Origin: Anisakis pegreffii
Taxonomy: Eukaryota > Nematoda > Chromadorea > Rhabditida > Anisakidae
Assembly (NCBI GenBank): GCA_035041965.1
Contig: JAPYMA010000373.1
Coordinates: 62,001-126,000, forward strand
Reading direction: 5' to 3'
Length of the DNA stretch: 64,000 bases
Part shown: positions 26,201 through 38,714 of the stretch, one piece after another
How the letters are laid out: every line of letters starts with the position of its first letter
How positions within the stretch are numbered: the stretch's first letter is position 1
Notes under the pieces: model-generated
Database searches by the model: none
Told to the model about the DNA's origin: nothing
Seen by the model: the letters and a program-made list of their open reading frames with translations, nothing else
Made by a program: the position numbers and the translations under genes

Positions 26201-27608
26201 ATATTTACTCAGTAATCGCGCTGAGATGGGCAGAATCGATTCGAGAACTGATCTTGCTCGCACATCACTTGAAAATTAAATTGGTGCATTAGTATTGATC
26301 GCTGTTGAATTGACGGCAACAGAGAGTCGAAACTTCGAGTTAGTTTTATTTCGCACTAATGTTACGGGAGTATTTTAGACTTTTGACAATTGGTGATTTA
26401 TATCTTTTGGGAAAACCATAACAAAGATTGAAAATTTCTAGGTATTCGCTCAATAACGAATTGCAAATCTTTTCGTTCAAAACACAAAAACTCGCTGATC
26501 ATTCAATGTTTTCACTAGGCGATATATGAAATTTTCCCGTTGTGAAGTCTCCAACGAGTTACCAAATGTTAAGGTCAGTTGAAAAGCTATGAGAGTTTTT
26601 GTGAGGTTATAAATGAATCAGCAAATCGCTGGTTCAATCGATCAGACCTTGTAAAATCGCCATCAAGAATGTGCAAAAAATTAGCCACCACATTGTAGTA
26701 GTCGACCTCGGGCAATTCGAGCAGACCCTGGAAGCGATGAATTAAAGAAAAAATGTCATGTACAATCAATATTTTTGGCTTTTCTGGGTAAAGCTTTTTG
26801 CGATGCCAGTGAACAACAAAATGTGAAGGTGAAGTGGGTTAAATTCCAGAAGTGAATGAAAATCTGTTTCAAAAACTTACAGCACACAACTGATTCTTCG
26901 CTTCGAAGAAGAACAGTTCAACGGTCGCTGGATGGTGGAGCGATATAACCGATTCGATGAAAAACCTTCAATATGTCAATCAGAAATGTTATGCTAACAG
27001 TGAAACTTATTTAAACATTTAAAAAATTTATTTCCGAAACTTCTCAACACTTTGATTCCATTGTAATATTCCTTGAAAGTAAAAGAAATGGTTTATAAAA
27101 TCACTGAAATGTTACAACGGAACATAAAAATTACCGACCGATTGAATAATCGCTAAAATTATATCATCACACATTATGGATCGAACAACAATAACGCAAA
27201 TTTCACTTACCTAACGTTATGATACAATTCCAGATAGGCATCAGCTGTGACTGCTTTTCGGGGGAAATCAAACTCAAGAACTCGCCTCTCCTTCGGTAGC
27301 CAATGGTACTGCCCACTGCAAGTTTTATTACCCTTAACAACAGTGAACATATGCAACAAGTCCAGTTCAGCCTTTTAGATGTGCGCTCAGCGAAGAATTA
27401 AATTTTTGAAGCCAGCTCACAAAAACAATAAAACTACTAACCTTTCATCAACATACGCAATACCAAAATATTGCCTATCAGGATCTTTCAACGAAACGTG
27501 ACTGGCAACAATACTCAACAGTTCATCGACAAACAATCTCGGTTGTATGACTATTTCCAAACATTGTTCATCCAATAAATGTATCAACGCTCGTCGCCCA
27601 TCGAACAT
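5700..27608 (-). CDS. FRMD4: FERM domain-containing protein 4 (FRMD4A/B-type scaffold), complete gene, 21 exons
   Basis: Exons: 27608-27442, 27315-27211, 26965-26881, 26727-26648, 26267-26115, 25793-25649, 24008-23932, 20975-20871 (skippable), 20195-20045, 10955-10849, 10282-10191, 9946-9819, 9435-9304, 9072-8835, 8662-8482, 8258-7965, 7704-7629, 7289-7086, 6867-6620, 6301-6137, 6003-5700. All phases agree, giving 1078 residues (1043 without the skippable exon), close to vertebrate FRMD4A. The N-terminus MFDGRRALIHLLD aligns with the FRMD4 start, so the ATG at 27608 is well supported. The FERM domain covers about residues 1-356, the CUPID block about 425-590, and a Ser/Pro-rich tail the rest. 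Known FRMD4 proteins bind cytohesins and PAR-3 and act in ARF6 activation and epithelial polarity; the same role here is inferred. Additional exons in the 9-kb intron cannot be excluded. Confidence 0.9.
8482..9946 (-). other. FRMD4: CUPID (cytohesin-interacting) block of the FRMD4-type gene
   Basis: Exons 12-15. Exon 12 encodes a charged coiled coil ending KLEELREVCIKEA. Exon 13 continues with EITGEMP and GEPEPKVKRRVGTAFCLSE. Exon 14 encodes DEKLVRLETDVELHRKIV, then AAERLAKD, SVRRKRQKDLLAAMQKLKGLE and a linker. This order (coiled coil, E-[IL]-TG-x-[LM]P, PGE-x-P-x-V-[RK]RR-[IV]G, then a second basic helix pair) is the signature of the block shared by FRMD4A, FRMD4B, INAVA and CCDC120. That block binds cytohesin ARF exchange factors. 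Confidence 0.88.
10956..17410. other. FRMD4 intron 9, 3' half: no exon recognised
   Basis: Lower-coordinate part of a 9-kb intron. It is AT-rich, with many GAATGA-type purine runs. A strand switch to pyrimidine-rich sequence appears around 14330-14880, including a 60-codon open segment at 14694-14876 (+) with no homology seen. No FRMD4 exon was recognised here. Confidence 0.5.
17411..18145 (+). CDS. Candidate opposite-strand exon pair nested in FRMD4 intron 9
   Basis: Exon 17411-17526 follows a strong acceptor (CTTTCTTGCAG), has raised GC (about 52% against 36% background) and ends CCA|GTAATT. The next acceptor (ATTTTCAG) opens 17927-18145, 73 codons ending in TGA. The frame that is open in both exons joins in phase 0. 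The joined peptide contains CQWDEGQIAVVAPAGTC, then an Asn/Gln-rich stretch. No family was recognised. No upstream exon or start was found, although exon 1 needs one (it begins in mid-codon). This could be a fragment of a nested gene, a decayed gene or chance. Confidence 0.3.
18146..20044. other. FRMD4 intron 9, 5' part: unassigned open segments
   Basis: Two overlapping plus-strand open segments (18949-19185 and 19088-19543) lie in different frames, and neither shows a recognisable domain. A short TTCAA-type simple repeat sits at about 19136-19160. No exon of the host gene was recognised. Confidence 0.4.
20871..20975 (-). CDS. FRMD4: Symmetrical cassette exon inserted in the FERM F3 lobe
   Basis: This 105-base exon starts after TTTCAG and ends at CA|GTATGA. 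Both boundaries are phase 2, so inclusion or skipping keeps the frame. It encodes 35 residues including the acidic run FDVDDD. Exons 7 and 9 also join directly in phase 2, and the skipped product (DPRR-VSLTRR) aligns with vertebrate FRMD4 (DPRR-x-SVTRR) without a gap. The cassette is therefore an insertion in a PH-like F3 loop. Alternative use is inferred; no transcript evidence is available here. Confidence 0.65.
24427..24484. repeat. Short tandem repeat, three units
   Basis: Three head-to-tail copies of a 17-20 base unit with core AACCAATAAAAATG lie in intron 6 of the FRMD4-type gene (between the exons at 25649 and 24008). The outer two copies also share GTCAGG. Confidence 0.8.
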
Positions 27609-27614
27609 CTGCAA
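27609..27614 (-). other. Splice acceptor abutting the FRMD4 start codon (putative spliced-leader site)
   Basis: TTGCAG lies directly before the ATG. No upstream coding exon was found, and the protein start aligns with known FRMD4 starts. This fits either trans-splicing of a spliced leader or a 5' UTR intron. Confidence 0.55.
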
Positions 27615-30600
27615 TCCAATAAAACTTATCTTTCACAACGAGACATGAGCTCTGTTTGGGAATTTATATTCCGTCGATTCAATCAAAAAACATTCCCATT
27701 TAAAGCGAAATGCGACCATGAAAAGTTTGATTGATTTATCGGAAAAAAGTCTGAGCTGATTCGCATCATTCAGTTTTCTTAATTAACTGACTGTTACACA
27801 TATGTATGTATTATACTCGCTGTCAAAGAGCGTCAGTCTAAAGCGTAATATTGAAGGAAACATAGATTCATCACAATATGATTACATCTCTGCTAAATTT
27901 AATTCGTTTTCGTGAGAGTGAAAATTTTTTCCGTTCGAATCTTCGTTAAACGATCTCAGATACAGATGTAATGTGATAATGGCGATAGTCAGCATTCAAT
28001 GGTTAAAAACTATGCGGTGACAAAGAATCAGTCATTGCGTTTGGAGAATTTCCTCACAATCAGAGAAAAATGAAGGAAGTCAGCAACTTCATGAATATCA
28101 CATCATTTCAGTTTATTATACTTTTCGACATAACACTGAATCGAGACTTCTCGATTCCGAAAAAAGAAATTCGAGAAGATCAACGCGATGCGATTGTATG
28201 TGTGAGATAATGCATAATGATAAATTAATCACCAACGAAATGGGCATGCTTTTCAGAGATGGTTTGCTTATTCAGCGATACTTGAACGTAATTAATGGAT
28301 ATTGGCAAGCATGAGTGAACACTCAAATTGACTGATAATCATTCATGATACATTCACATGAATACATTCACAATGGTAATCCATACATATCATGAACATC
28401 TCAAAACAGTCACTGTGTCCACGCACTGGCTGAATGAGCATCATTCAATTCACATTCTGTTTCGATTGATTCGCATGATTTCAATCATTTAAAGGATTAC
28501 TAAGAACGAGATTTGCCACTCATTGTTTCGTTGTGTCCTAATCAGTTGAACTCGTTTCAGTTCTTATTCAACAAAAAACATCAACCATCACATTCAACGC
28601 CAAGGAAAACAAGTGCCGTTAGAATGAGGGTGCAATTATCAAGCGATAATTACAGCGGTAATCGTAAAGTAACGTAAAGTTGCTGCTCAAAGCTGTTCGT
28701 TGATTGAATTCAATCATAAAGCAAATATGCTATCGAATGAAAAAGTGTAACGTCTATAATACTGGTGGGTATTAATGACGACGACGCACTGCATGATAAC
28801 CAAAGCAAGTGTTGAAAGATAACAATGACTGAGCAAAAACATAATCGATATACTGCATTCTTAACCGATGGGCATTTATGCATGAGCAAGCTAACAAATT
28901 ATCATGAAAATCATTAGCACAGTAACTACCGTCATATATCATTACATTATACGAATAAAATGATAGGTATCAAAAGTATGCAATGATAAGTTTGCAGTGG
29001 ACAATAGACAAACAGTAGAGTTGAGAATCGACGAGCAGCAACAGTGCTCTGTCTCGTTCACAACAAATGCTTTTCGGTTTATCACGACTTCATAAACTTT
29101 TGAATTGAGCATGATACTGCGTTCTGGCCGCAGTGGTTCTCATCGAATTCGAACACGCCATTTCGCAGGCGACTCTCATGCTTGAACAAAACATTTCAAT
29201 GAACTGCATTCATTTCAATGAACGAACCAACGAAGTGTAACGACCAGCAACAATTCATCGATACGTTTTTGCTTTATCCTATATCAAGCACACTTATTCC
29301 GAAAGACTTTTTTTTTCGATTCCAAAGCTGTGATTGTCGAAAGCTTTAATCAGGATTATACGAAACAATAAAGTGGTGAATTCTTAATCGATTACGATCG
29401 GTTGCACAAAGGGAATGCGAGTTACGGTTTCTAGGAAGGCTCAACAATTGATTCAAATCATTCAATGGTCAGTTCAGAGAAGGTATCAAATTCAAACAAG
29501 TATTGAATATTTTCATATTTTCATCGTCAGAGTTAATCACATTTCTCGAATGATTGCGCATTTACTATGCATTATATGACTTATTATGTACTATTACGCT
29601 TCATCAGATTATAGGTAACAAAAATAAAAATGAGTTAGAAGGAACAACTTAACTACTAATCATTCTATTATTATGTGTACAATGGTCATTCCGAAAAGTG
29701 AAACAAACATAAGAATTCTGAGGATACAGGAATGTGTTTCCTATTCGAAGACATGCAGCAACATTTTCTCATAGAATCGCAAAACGTCGTGAACTGCGAA
29801 CACGTTAATTTACAAAGTGGACACCATCGCTGGCCAGCTGAGACGAACCAGCTCCTGATCTGCTCTGAATCTACTACAAACAACTCCTTGAAGAGATTCA
29901 GCATTACGATTTGATGAACAGCGATGAAGCTGAATACGACGAATAAAATAAAGGCGACGATCAGCAGCTGCGTACTAACCAGAAGACTGGATAAGATTGG
30001 GAAGAAATGCTAGATGAGGGATTTGTAATCGATACTGTTTCGAATACAAACTGCCAAACTTCATCGGTTGCTAAGGTAGCTGCTCATAGATCTTGGATAC
30101 TGTGGCGTGATTGCGAGTCTACATTGAGTGCTCAGTGCATTTAGTTACCATACTAGCATAGAGACTTGAGGAGTTGTTCGGCATATCACTACTGAGTGCA
30201 TACACAATCAATTCACTCTTGCATTCCTAGTTTCAAAATTTAGAACTTGACCAAAATGAACTTGTTTGAAAGCAGTTATTAATAAGATACGGATCATAGT
30301 CAGAACATGAAATTTTTGAGGGTTATTTTAAATTTCGGGAGGTCTAATATAGTAAGCAATGAGAACGCTCTCAGTCCAAACTACTTGCAAAACCGTGTTG
30401 TTTGAATTTCGACGGTTAATAGTAACATATTTACTGAATCCATGTATCAGAGTTTAAAACAATTTGGGGATTAAACCTCACGCTTTCAAAGCAGACATTA
30501 CTAATAAAGAATCTCTTCGGCAATTTCCCATCAATTTTTCTCTAATTCATTAACACGAAGAAGCTGAAGAACCACTCTCCTCAATACCACGAGTATGGAT

Positions 30601-31895
30601 AAGTTCAATACGCACATGATTTACTTACATACACAGTTTTTGTAGATCAGCACAAATATTATGAATAATTCTGAGCAGCAATCTTCTAAACTCAGAACAC
30701 CCCACATTTACATGCAATACAAATGTAAATCATTAACTCTATCTATTGCTTCAACCACCCAGTTACTAAAATGGCATAATGGCAAGGAAAACTCGCAAAG
30801 GAAAAGGCGTTAGCCTATGCTAAGAAATAGAAATCGATTGATTGACCACAAAAACGCGTATGAAAATATGATGGGCAAACGATGATCAGCATGAATAACA
30901 ATCAATGCCTTTGGATGGGCTGTAATTGTACGATGAACGCGATTGGGATCAATACAGATGAATAACAGTGAAATGGGATGCGTTCGCATTATACCTGCAG
31001 ATGAGAAGACAGATCTGCGGTGACCTGTGTTTTTGGATATATGCTGGCCTTATGATTTTCATTATACATCGTATATCGTCACTATGTCCTTCTAACACTT
31101 GTCCAAATACAAACCTTTGCTCAAATTTAACCAACAACAACATCTTCAATTTGTAAGCGTAACAAGGTAAACACTTTCACCGAAGCAATGTAAACAGTTA
31201 TGGCGATTACAGTTGATGTAACTCGACAAAGTTTATGCGAAACATGTAATGAGATGTTTATCAAGTGTACAGCATAAACTTGAGTTTCTATAGAATGTAA
31301 CTTTGCTCTTTAGTCAATTCGTCGATATCTGCAAAACGCTGCTCGAATTGATACATTAAAATTGTGAGCAGAGATAATTGTCGAAATGACTCATGATCAG
31401 ATCACAAGCACTCAGGTTCAATGCAAATCATTCGAATCCATGCGAAACAAGCAAATAGCAACAGAACGTTTTGAAATGATTCATTAATTTTTTCCGTACA
31501 AGTCGCTTTGTAAGGAAGCAATTCATGAAATGTTAACAATTCGTTGTGAAATAATATTTTTTGGTATGTTTACGTCCAGATACCAAATCATAACGATGTG
31601 CGTAGAGAACGTCAATTTTCATGTTGCCTTATTGTTAGGCCATATCTTGCCGTTTGTTTATTGAACATAGATAGCACTGATAACGTACGTCCCTCAGCGC
31701 AGCAAGCAATACTGTCGAACGATCATCGAACTTACACACGAAACATTTGACTGCATGACCGACCGCTAATCTTTTACGAGCTATCGAAACGTGCGCGTAA
31801 GTGCTATTGATGGACTACAAAAGACGTACGATATTTTCATTCTTTACGTTTTATGTTTGGTTGCGGTGAGGTCAACACTGGTCATTAGCACCGCA
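27615..31895. other. No gene recognised
   Basis: AT-rich sequence upstream of the FRMD4 start, likely promoter or 5' flank. One plus-strand segment (28112-28195) is open between TTTCAG and GTATGT, but it is only 28 codons and could be chance. Confidence 0.45.
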
Positions 31896-31968
31896 ATGTT
31901 TAGCCCACCGAACAGCAACAACAACAACACTAACACGAACATCCATTATCAAGCATTGCAGCATACCT
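31896..31968 (+). other. Possible 5' coding exon, Asn-rich
   Basis: The ATG at 31896 opens MFSPPNSNNNNTNTN and ends at T|GTAACT. Asn-rich N-termini are common in nematode transcription factors, but no partner exon is certain. The next open plus-strand segment with matching phase is about 5.7 kb away (37.65 kb). Very tentative. Confidence 0.2.
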
Positions 31969-34900
31969 GTAACTATTCCCATCATCCATCTTTATCTTAC
32001 CATCATCATTGTGTCGAAACCAGATCTCTCCGTTCATGAACCCAGCATTTCTCCACACGTTACTTTCTCAAAATTGTCTACTTGATATTTTCGAAACAAT
32101 CCTATTAAGTTAAAATTGAAGCGGCGAAATAACTCAAACGATATTTCACGTGTCTGAGAGCGGTTGATGTGCACGGATTGAAATCACGACTCACTGTCGG
32201 CACATTTCTGGTTTCGCAGTTTTCGTTGACGAAGTACAATTTGTTAAATTATTGTTGATTAATATCTTCGTTTGATCGATCTACGATGTTATTCAACTGT
32301 CCATTTCATTGTTTCATTTCAGCATGAGATCCGAAAATGATTGCGCAAGTATACAAAACGTTACATGAGTGAAGTATGAGACAAACATTTCTCTCCGCAA
32401 CGATAGCGCAATTGCCATGATAATACATATGTTCAACATTAATAGTTATTGAAACACTGATATTATCAGAGATTAAATAATTTGCATATAGTTTAAGCAA
32501 TTCATCATTCGGACGTACACAATCATGCATCCAATAAAGCACATTCAGTGACTGCAATGAAGCTCTCAAATGACAGGGGTCAGTTGCTGCGTATGGATAC
32601 GCCGCTTACTTCAGAAAACCTCTCAAATTTGGTAACAATAATTCAAAAAATATGCGTGCAATGAATATGTTCACTGAAACACGATGAGAGCATATCTGAA
32701 AAAAACAAACTTATAAAAAAGCTTTCCTATTAAGCTTGTTGTATGGAAATGTTTCAGAGGTCTACTTTGATGGAACAGAATCATGCTTGCAGGTTGCAAA
32801 TTTAACTGCACAATGGCTGAAAATGAACAACGTAATGAAAAGCGACGCGGATAGGATTACTGAGAAGACGTACGTATGACGACTGACTGGTGGTCTTCGT
32901 TTATGCAGAGAGATAATGATCTTCGCGTCAAAATTTCTGCATGAGATTGCAATTCACAACGATAAATAATGTTTACAATGTTTACAGTGTTTGACAAAAA
33001 CAGACACAATCTTTCTTCTGCGTATCGTACAATAATCAAACCGCGAAAGTTATTCCATGAGCAAAAATATTTGCCCATAGTCGCATTGTTTTAAACATTT
33101 ACCACATCACTTTTCAAGGAACTGCAAAACCATACTGTGTCAGACAGTAAATTACGACCAACAACAATGTGCTTCTGCAAGAACAGTATATCTCTGTATT
33201 ACAAGATGAACTTGTTTGTGGCAATTCCCTTCGCATGATGTAAACTGAGTGAATAGAATAAACGGTTACAAGATCACAGGTAGGGCCAAAACATTTACAA
33301 GCGCAAATGAGAAGTAATTAACGATGAGGTGAACTCTGCACAACTGTCGGTATAGGTGAGACCATTATTTACAGTTTGACAGCGACGATCAGTTTCCTCG
33401 TTAACAATTTATTAACATGTGAACATTCGTTGAATACATTCTGGCAGTAACATTGCATGAATGTTTATTGAAGTCAACAGAATAGATCAATCAGGCGAAA
33501 TTTGCCTATTTACCGAGTTTTTTGATTGCCCTAATTTTAGCTCACAATCAGCAGAACTATTTTCATTCAATTGCTCAACTCAATGATGTTTCTTTGAAAT
33601 ATCGTTTTTTTTAAAATCAAACGTGCGTTCATGGGCACAGGTAGAAGTCTTTTGAATTGTCGTTCTTAAATCCTTTAGAAGGCGCTCAACTTACATAAAA
33701 GAATATTTGAGCAGACGACAGTTGTTGAAAGTTTTAGAAACGGACAACTTGTTAGTGCGATTCCTGGGATAGAATAGAAATTCTGATTGGGAAAATGTGA
33801 GGCAATTTTCTTAATTGCTTTTTGCGATTTGGTAACTTGTTTATGTTTATGTGAGTTCAAGCCAGCAATAAATGCGAATCGACCTTCACGGTATGGCTCA
33901 CTGAATTGATACTTAACAAAAGAACGAAGCAAAGATTCACAAAACAAATGTTTTCGTCTCGAATGACGACTGAGGCGTGCATTGATTTTTATGTGATGCA
34001 CGTTTGATCAAAATTTTTGGCATTTGTTTGCTGACGCGTCAAATGGTTTGATGAGGAAAAGGTGAGTTTGCGCTTGAATAACTTCACATCGTTTGGTGGT
34101 GATGAATTAGCGCAGAAAATTTCCTATCGCTAAAAAATCATGATACTGGATGAGATCCCAAAAATGCATCGGCAATAATTAAACTGAAAATTTTATCTCT
34201 CAGATATTTCGTGAATTTTGTGAATTTGATTACAAATGAGATGAGAAAAATGATTGTCGTCGTATCGGCAATCAAAAAGAAAAGAAAAACATTGAACGTA
34301 AAGCCAAAATAATCAGTCTTATTTATTCCATTGTTCATGATGACAATTGTGTATAAAGTGAAAAAGAATTTGGTGATAATTGGAGTGGTCTTGAGAAAGG
34401 GAATTTAGAATTGTGCATTGATGAGTGCGATTAGCATAAACTGAGCTGAAAAGAGGCACTTGTACCCTTTAATAAGAGGTTTTGAATAAGGAAAAACACA
34501 GAAATTCTCAAGGCCATCTCAAATCATAACAAAGATGAAACCTCTCTTCAGATCTCCCTCCCTGGGATCCTTCAATTGCTTCCAATAGTACTACTACTGG
34601 AGATATTCAGCCGTTCCCTCACAAAACAATCACAACATTATGCAGCAGCAATTTCCAATGATTTATTTCGCGAAATGACTGCCAAAGCCAATAAATTATA
34701 CGCGATCATACATAAACAATTCCTGATGAATTCCCTCCCAGTAATGCATTCAATAACAAATACGCTTCCTCAATCAAAATTCTATCAACCCTTAATCGTA
34801 GACAAAACAAACTCATTTGACCAAATTCAGGAACTTATTTGGTTGTATCATCACCTCATTGATGGGTCAAATTTCTGTCATGAAGTGCAGAGATTAAAAT

Positions 34901-36262
34901 GTTGTGTGAATAAGCACAGAACTGCACACACACACACACACATATTTCATGCATATGTATCGTAAAAGGTGCCGTGATCCCACAACGCTTGCCATTTATA
35001 GATGAGGTGAAGCATGAACGCTACAAAATGCACTGAATACACACACACATGTGCTAGGTGCCATTCATGGCAAATCTAAACACATGCATAACCACGCGCG
35101 TTCACATGCAACGAATTGTGCAGCCCGGCAATGCACTATCCGAATAAAGCACTGTTTTGATCAGAGTAGACAAATCGGATCCTCTTCAACTGTGCGCAAA
35201 ACGACTCAAAAGTTTTCACGAACCCATCGTGTTCATCAATCAAGATGGTTTAATGAAACAAAAATAATTGACGATGAAGGTTTTACTGAGGAATGGCTAT
35301 CATTCAGTACACCAAGCAATTTCATTAATTCACTGTGATGAGAGATGCGATTAATTTCTATCATCTAGTCATGAAGACATCCCTTATAGTCATCTGATAA
35401 TTGGTTTTCCAATTATTGAAAAAATTGATTGACCAATCATGATGTCTTTGAATAACGAATATTATCGTGCCACTTTAACGATGAATTAGTTTTTGTTAGC
35501 TGAAAGAGCAATAATAATTATGAAGTGCGGACGCATTGCGCACTTAATAGGGCGACTTCCTTTCGTAATGGTAACAGTTCCGGACGAACACCTGGCTAAA
35601 CGCATTTCACAATCCAAATTCAGCTTTTTTTGAAGCAATGAACATTTTATATAGTTGTAGTGCTCAATTTCCCACGCACACACCCTCATAACTTGACGGT
35701 GCAAACTACATATCGAATTTTCAAAAAATTTAAAAGAGCAAGAATGAAAACAAATTCTTAACGGCAGTTGTTTCCTTATTGGAAACATGGCATTACGGGC
35801 AATGGTCATGAAATTAACGAGATCATCAAACTCAGCATTTATAATCATGTTTCATTTCATTCGTATGCAATGATGACTAGGACGGACTACTGCTTCGATT
35901 CCCAATACACAATCGTTGTTTAGTAGTCTAATATCGAAATTTCAGTCCCTTACATCACTCGTTGAATTACACTCATCGTAGCCAAATGCGGTATCGATGA
36001 ATTAATACTTGTTCACAAAGCAGTCCTTCCGTTTTTTTGAGTCTAAACTAAACAATTGCATGAATTTTCTCGAAATGCTTTCCCTATAACCATTTGTCGA
36101 TACTCTTTTGGCATACACTTTCACAGATGGCAATGCAATTTGGAATTTTGATTTCGTGTGAGACTATGAAAACATTTTCTCAATTCTTGGATGTCGAATT
36201 GCAGGCAAAATGATAACACCAACAGATACAATCTAAGTATAGATTGAGAAAAATTCATTTTC
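31969..36262. other. No gene recognised; scattered open segments and microsatellites
   Basis: A minus-strand open segment (34001-33695) ends in an excellent donor (T|GTAAGTTG) and reads like protein, but no neighbouring exon was found. Two plus-strand open segments lie at 34576-34965 and 35051-35338 in different frames. CA microsatellites occur at about 34925-34942 and 35040-35049. None can be assigned. Confidence 0.4.
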
Positions 36263-36310
36263 ATTATGTCCAATGAAATACACTCTTAGTTGTATTTCAT
36301 TGGACATAAT
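36263..36310. repeat. Perfect inverted repeat, 20-bp arms, 8-base loop
   Basis: Arms 36263-36282 and 36291-36310 are exact reverse complements (attatgtccaatgaaataca and its complement), separated by ctcttagt. Such hairpins can be the remnant of a short inverted-repeat element or a structured RNA. It lies far from any recognised gene. Confidence 0.9.
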
Positions 36311-37648
36311 TAAGAAGAAATGGAATTAGAGGAAATTTGGTTTTCGAAAGATACATTGGGGTAAGTGAGTGCTTTTGAATACGCTCTACTCGAATATGCA
36401 TCCCATCGACCGGTGCAGACCTCAGCAAAACTCTAACTTCAAACAAGTGTGATTGATATTGTCATGTACTAAGACGGTAATGACGTCAAATTGACATCAA
36501 AATAAAGAAATTATTTGGGAGGATGAAAGTGCGTTTATTCGGAAAGCGATTAAAACTGGAACAGAATCAAGTGAAAATTACGACCAATTAAAATTCAGAA
36601 GAAAAAAAAATCACTCACCGATGACTTTCGGAACTTTCCCATGTCGAATATGATCGGTTCTCCGGAATAAAGTTACAGCAGAGGAAACAAGTGAAAATCA
36701 AGTGCGGAGATGTGAATTATTCCAGTCGAAATATCGGTGCTCAATGAGCAACAGAGCAGCGCCAGTGACCAGCGATTCAGTATGCGATTACAATAGCGAA
36801 TAATTTCTGAATGCAATTCGTCCTGACCAATGAAGTATTCCGCACGAAAATGACAAGAAACATCTGGAAATGATAGGATCTGGTTGTTTTGGGAAATATG
36901 CCCGATAAGTTGCATGATCAGCGGTTTTGCGCTGAGTACTATCTCAGCAAAAGTGTCACGATTGACCTATAGAGAGAGAGAGAGTCGTCTGAGCCAAATG
37001 GAAAAACATTCGCACAATTTTTGTTTTTATGCGAAAGAAACGTTTTCAAAATACGGAAATCACAACGAAACCAGTGACTGACAGTTCATGAATATAACGT
37101 AGCAATTAATCTTGTCTAACATATGAACGTTTTTTACAGTAAAAGCAATAAGCGATGGGCAAATGAATCATTAAATGAACAATTGTGTGAAGTAATATTC
37201 ACGATCAGTAAAAGCAACAAGATGACAAATGAGATGCTTTTAAGCGAGAAGGATTCATCACATGAATTCAACGTAGGCGCATAACGGATGTGCTATTGAA
37301 ACGATACAGATGAAATGACGAAAACGCTGAGCGATTACACATTCAACCAAATCGTGATAATGCTCAAAAACGCTGAGGTAGAACTAAAATAGGAATTGAT
37401 TGGGAAATGGGTTCTGCGTGTCATTTACGATTGTAATTATGCGAAATCACCACCTGCTGCTCTCATAAAAGTAAATCATCGTTAACGATGCCATGGAAAG
37501 TAAATTTCAAACTGAGTTCGGTTCTAAATATTCTGAGCTTGTTTTTTGTTTGGTTCACCCATCGATTCAGTGGAATCGAATAGTTATGAGAGTGAATACT
37601 CATAAATTCTATGCGGATAGTTAAACGTATTTTCACTTTCCCAAAGAC

Positions 37649-38714
37649 CGCGAATTCACACGCTTCATTCTATCCGTTGTTGAGCAAAAACAAGTGCAAT
37701 GTAACGATGTGGCTGTGGAACGTGTCTTAAAGGAATGCCGCCGAAAGCAGTCACGAACCGACTTGACAGGTTTTTTATTGCTTTTGATGCGGCTCTGAAA
37801 TGATACGAATTCGTGGCACGCTGTTGAATCATTCGATGAACACTGAGGATGGCTGAGATCGCTTTCAATTCACATCGACCACATGCGCTGCACACAAATA
37901 TCAGAGCACGAATATGAAGACATGAATTGCTCGGTGTTGATTTTATACGCTGAAAGTTTAGTTCAAAAATTATTGCGATCAAGAGATCAGCGTTGCCCAT
38001 ATAGCGGCACAGCAAGTGGCTGGCTATAAGTCTACTTAATTCGGAGGCGATACTCAATGTGTTGATGGAGATAAGGTAAGAGGTAAGCGCTGAAAAAGTG
38101 GCAATCATCTACAATGAAACGTAAACTTTTGAGGTTATATGTTGAATGAGGCTTATGCAAACATTCATATATTGTATCATCAAATCTACACCACGATTGT
38201 TACAATCAGTTCATCGGTGAGCCGTTTCGTACAACTGCTGTCGCAACTACATTCGTTTGCTGGAACTAGAACAACTGAGAGCGGACGAATGCAAATAATG
38301 AAATTTGGTCAAACCAGAACGACATCATTCGCTAATTTTTTTTTTCAATCCAGTAAAAAAAACGCATCCGAATTCATGTTATGAAATACTGCTAACAAAT
38401 AAAGGAAACTAACACTGGTTCTCGCTTCAATGCAAACAATGTATAACAGATCGAATTGAGTTCTTTCTAAGCGTTCACAAATCTGGTATGACTATGTTCA
38501 GTAGCACTTTTGTTACTTGTTGTTATGAACCGAACATGTGTGTGTGATTCACGAATGAACCAATGACACTATACGAACTAGTTGTAGCGAATACATTCAA
38601 GAGCACCTAATTATACATTCACTTATTACAGGCAGAATGCAGTTGAGCGGAGTGCAATTAACTTGTAGTAATTTCGATACCACGTTCCTAAAGACTCATC
38701 GGTCAATAGTCCTC
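37649..38714 (+). other. GC-elevated island with possible exons, unassigned
   Basis: Segment 37649 to about 37781 (GC near 49%) is open in the plus frame reading DREFTRFILSVVEQKQ and ending RTDLTG at a G|GTTTTT donor. A second open segment, 38632-38714, follows ATTACAG and matches that phase. However, 37665-38108 is also open on the minus strand for 147 codons. No family was recognised on either strand, so the coding strand is undecided. Confidence 0.25.

Larger units (their letters stand above)
20045..27608 (-). other. FRMD4: FERM domain exons of the FRMD4-type gene
   Basis: Exons 1-9 encode the three FERM lobes in order. F1 contains the EGRRCQVHLLD-like start and YFGIAYVDE. F2 contains FFIESVISLHHPATVELFFF and the KYAITRDECERNIFSIY helix. 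F3 begins with SPTYGSRFYEVRDKSG and GIFQYDPSDMSKPRK, continues with LLDNLYYRDRKFSIEVRDPRR, and ends with LWSAAIAQHQFYLDQR. Each has a recognisable FRMD4 counterpart. FERM domains bind membrane phosphoinositides and the cytoplasmic tails of membrane proteins. Exons 3 and 5 use acceptors ending AAG rather than CAG. Confidence 0.9.

Noticed and set aside
34925..35050. CA microsatellites, and the GA run near 36971
   Set aside because: These are ordinary simple repeats with no further structure.
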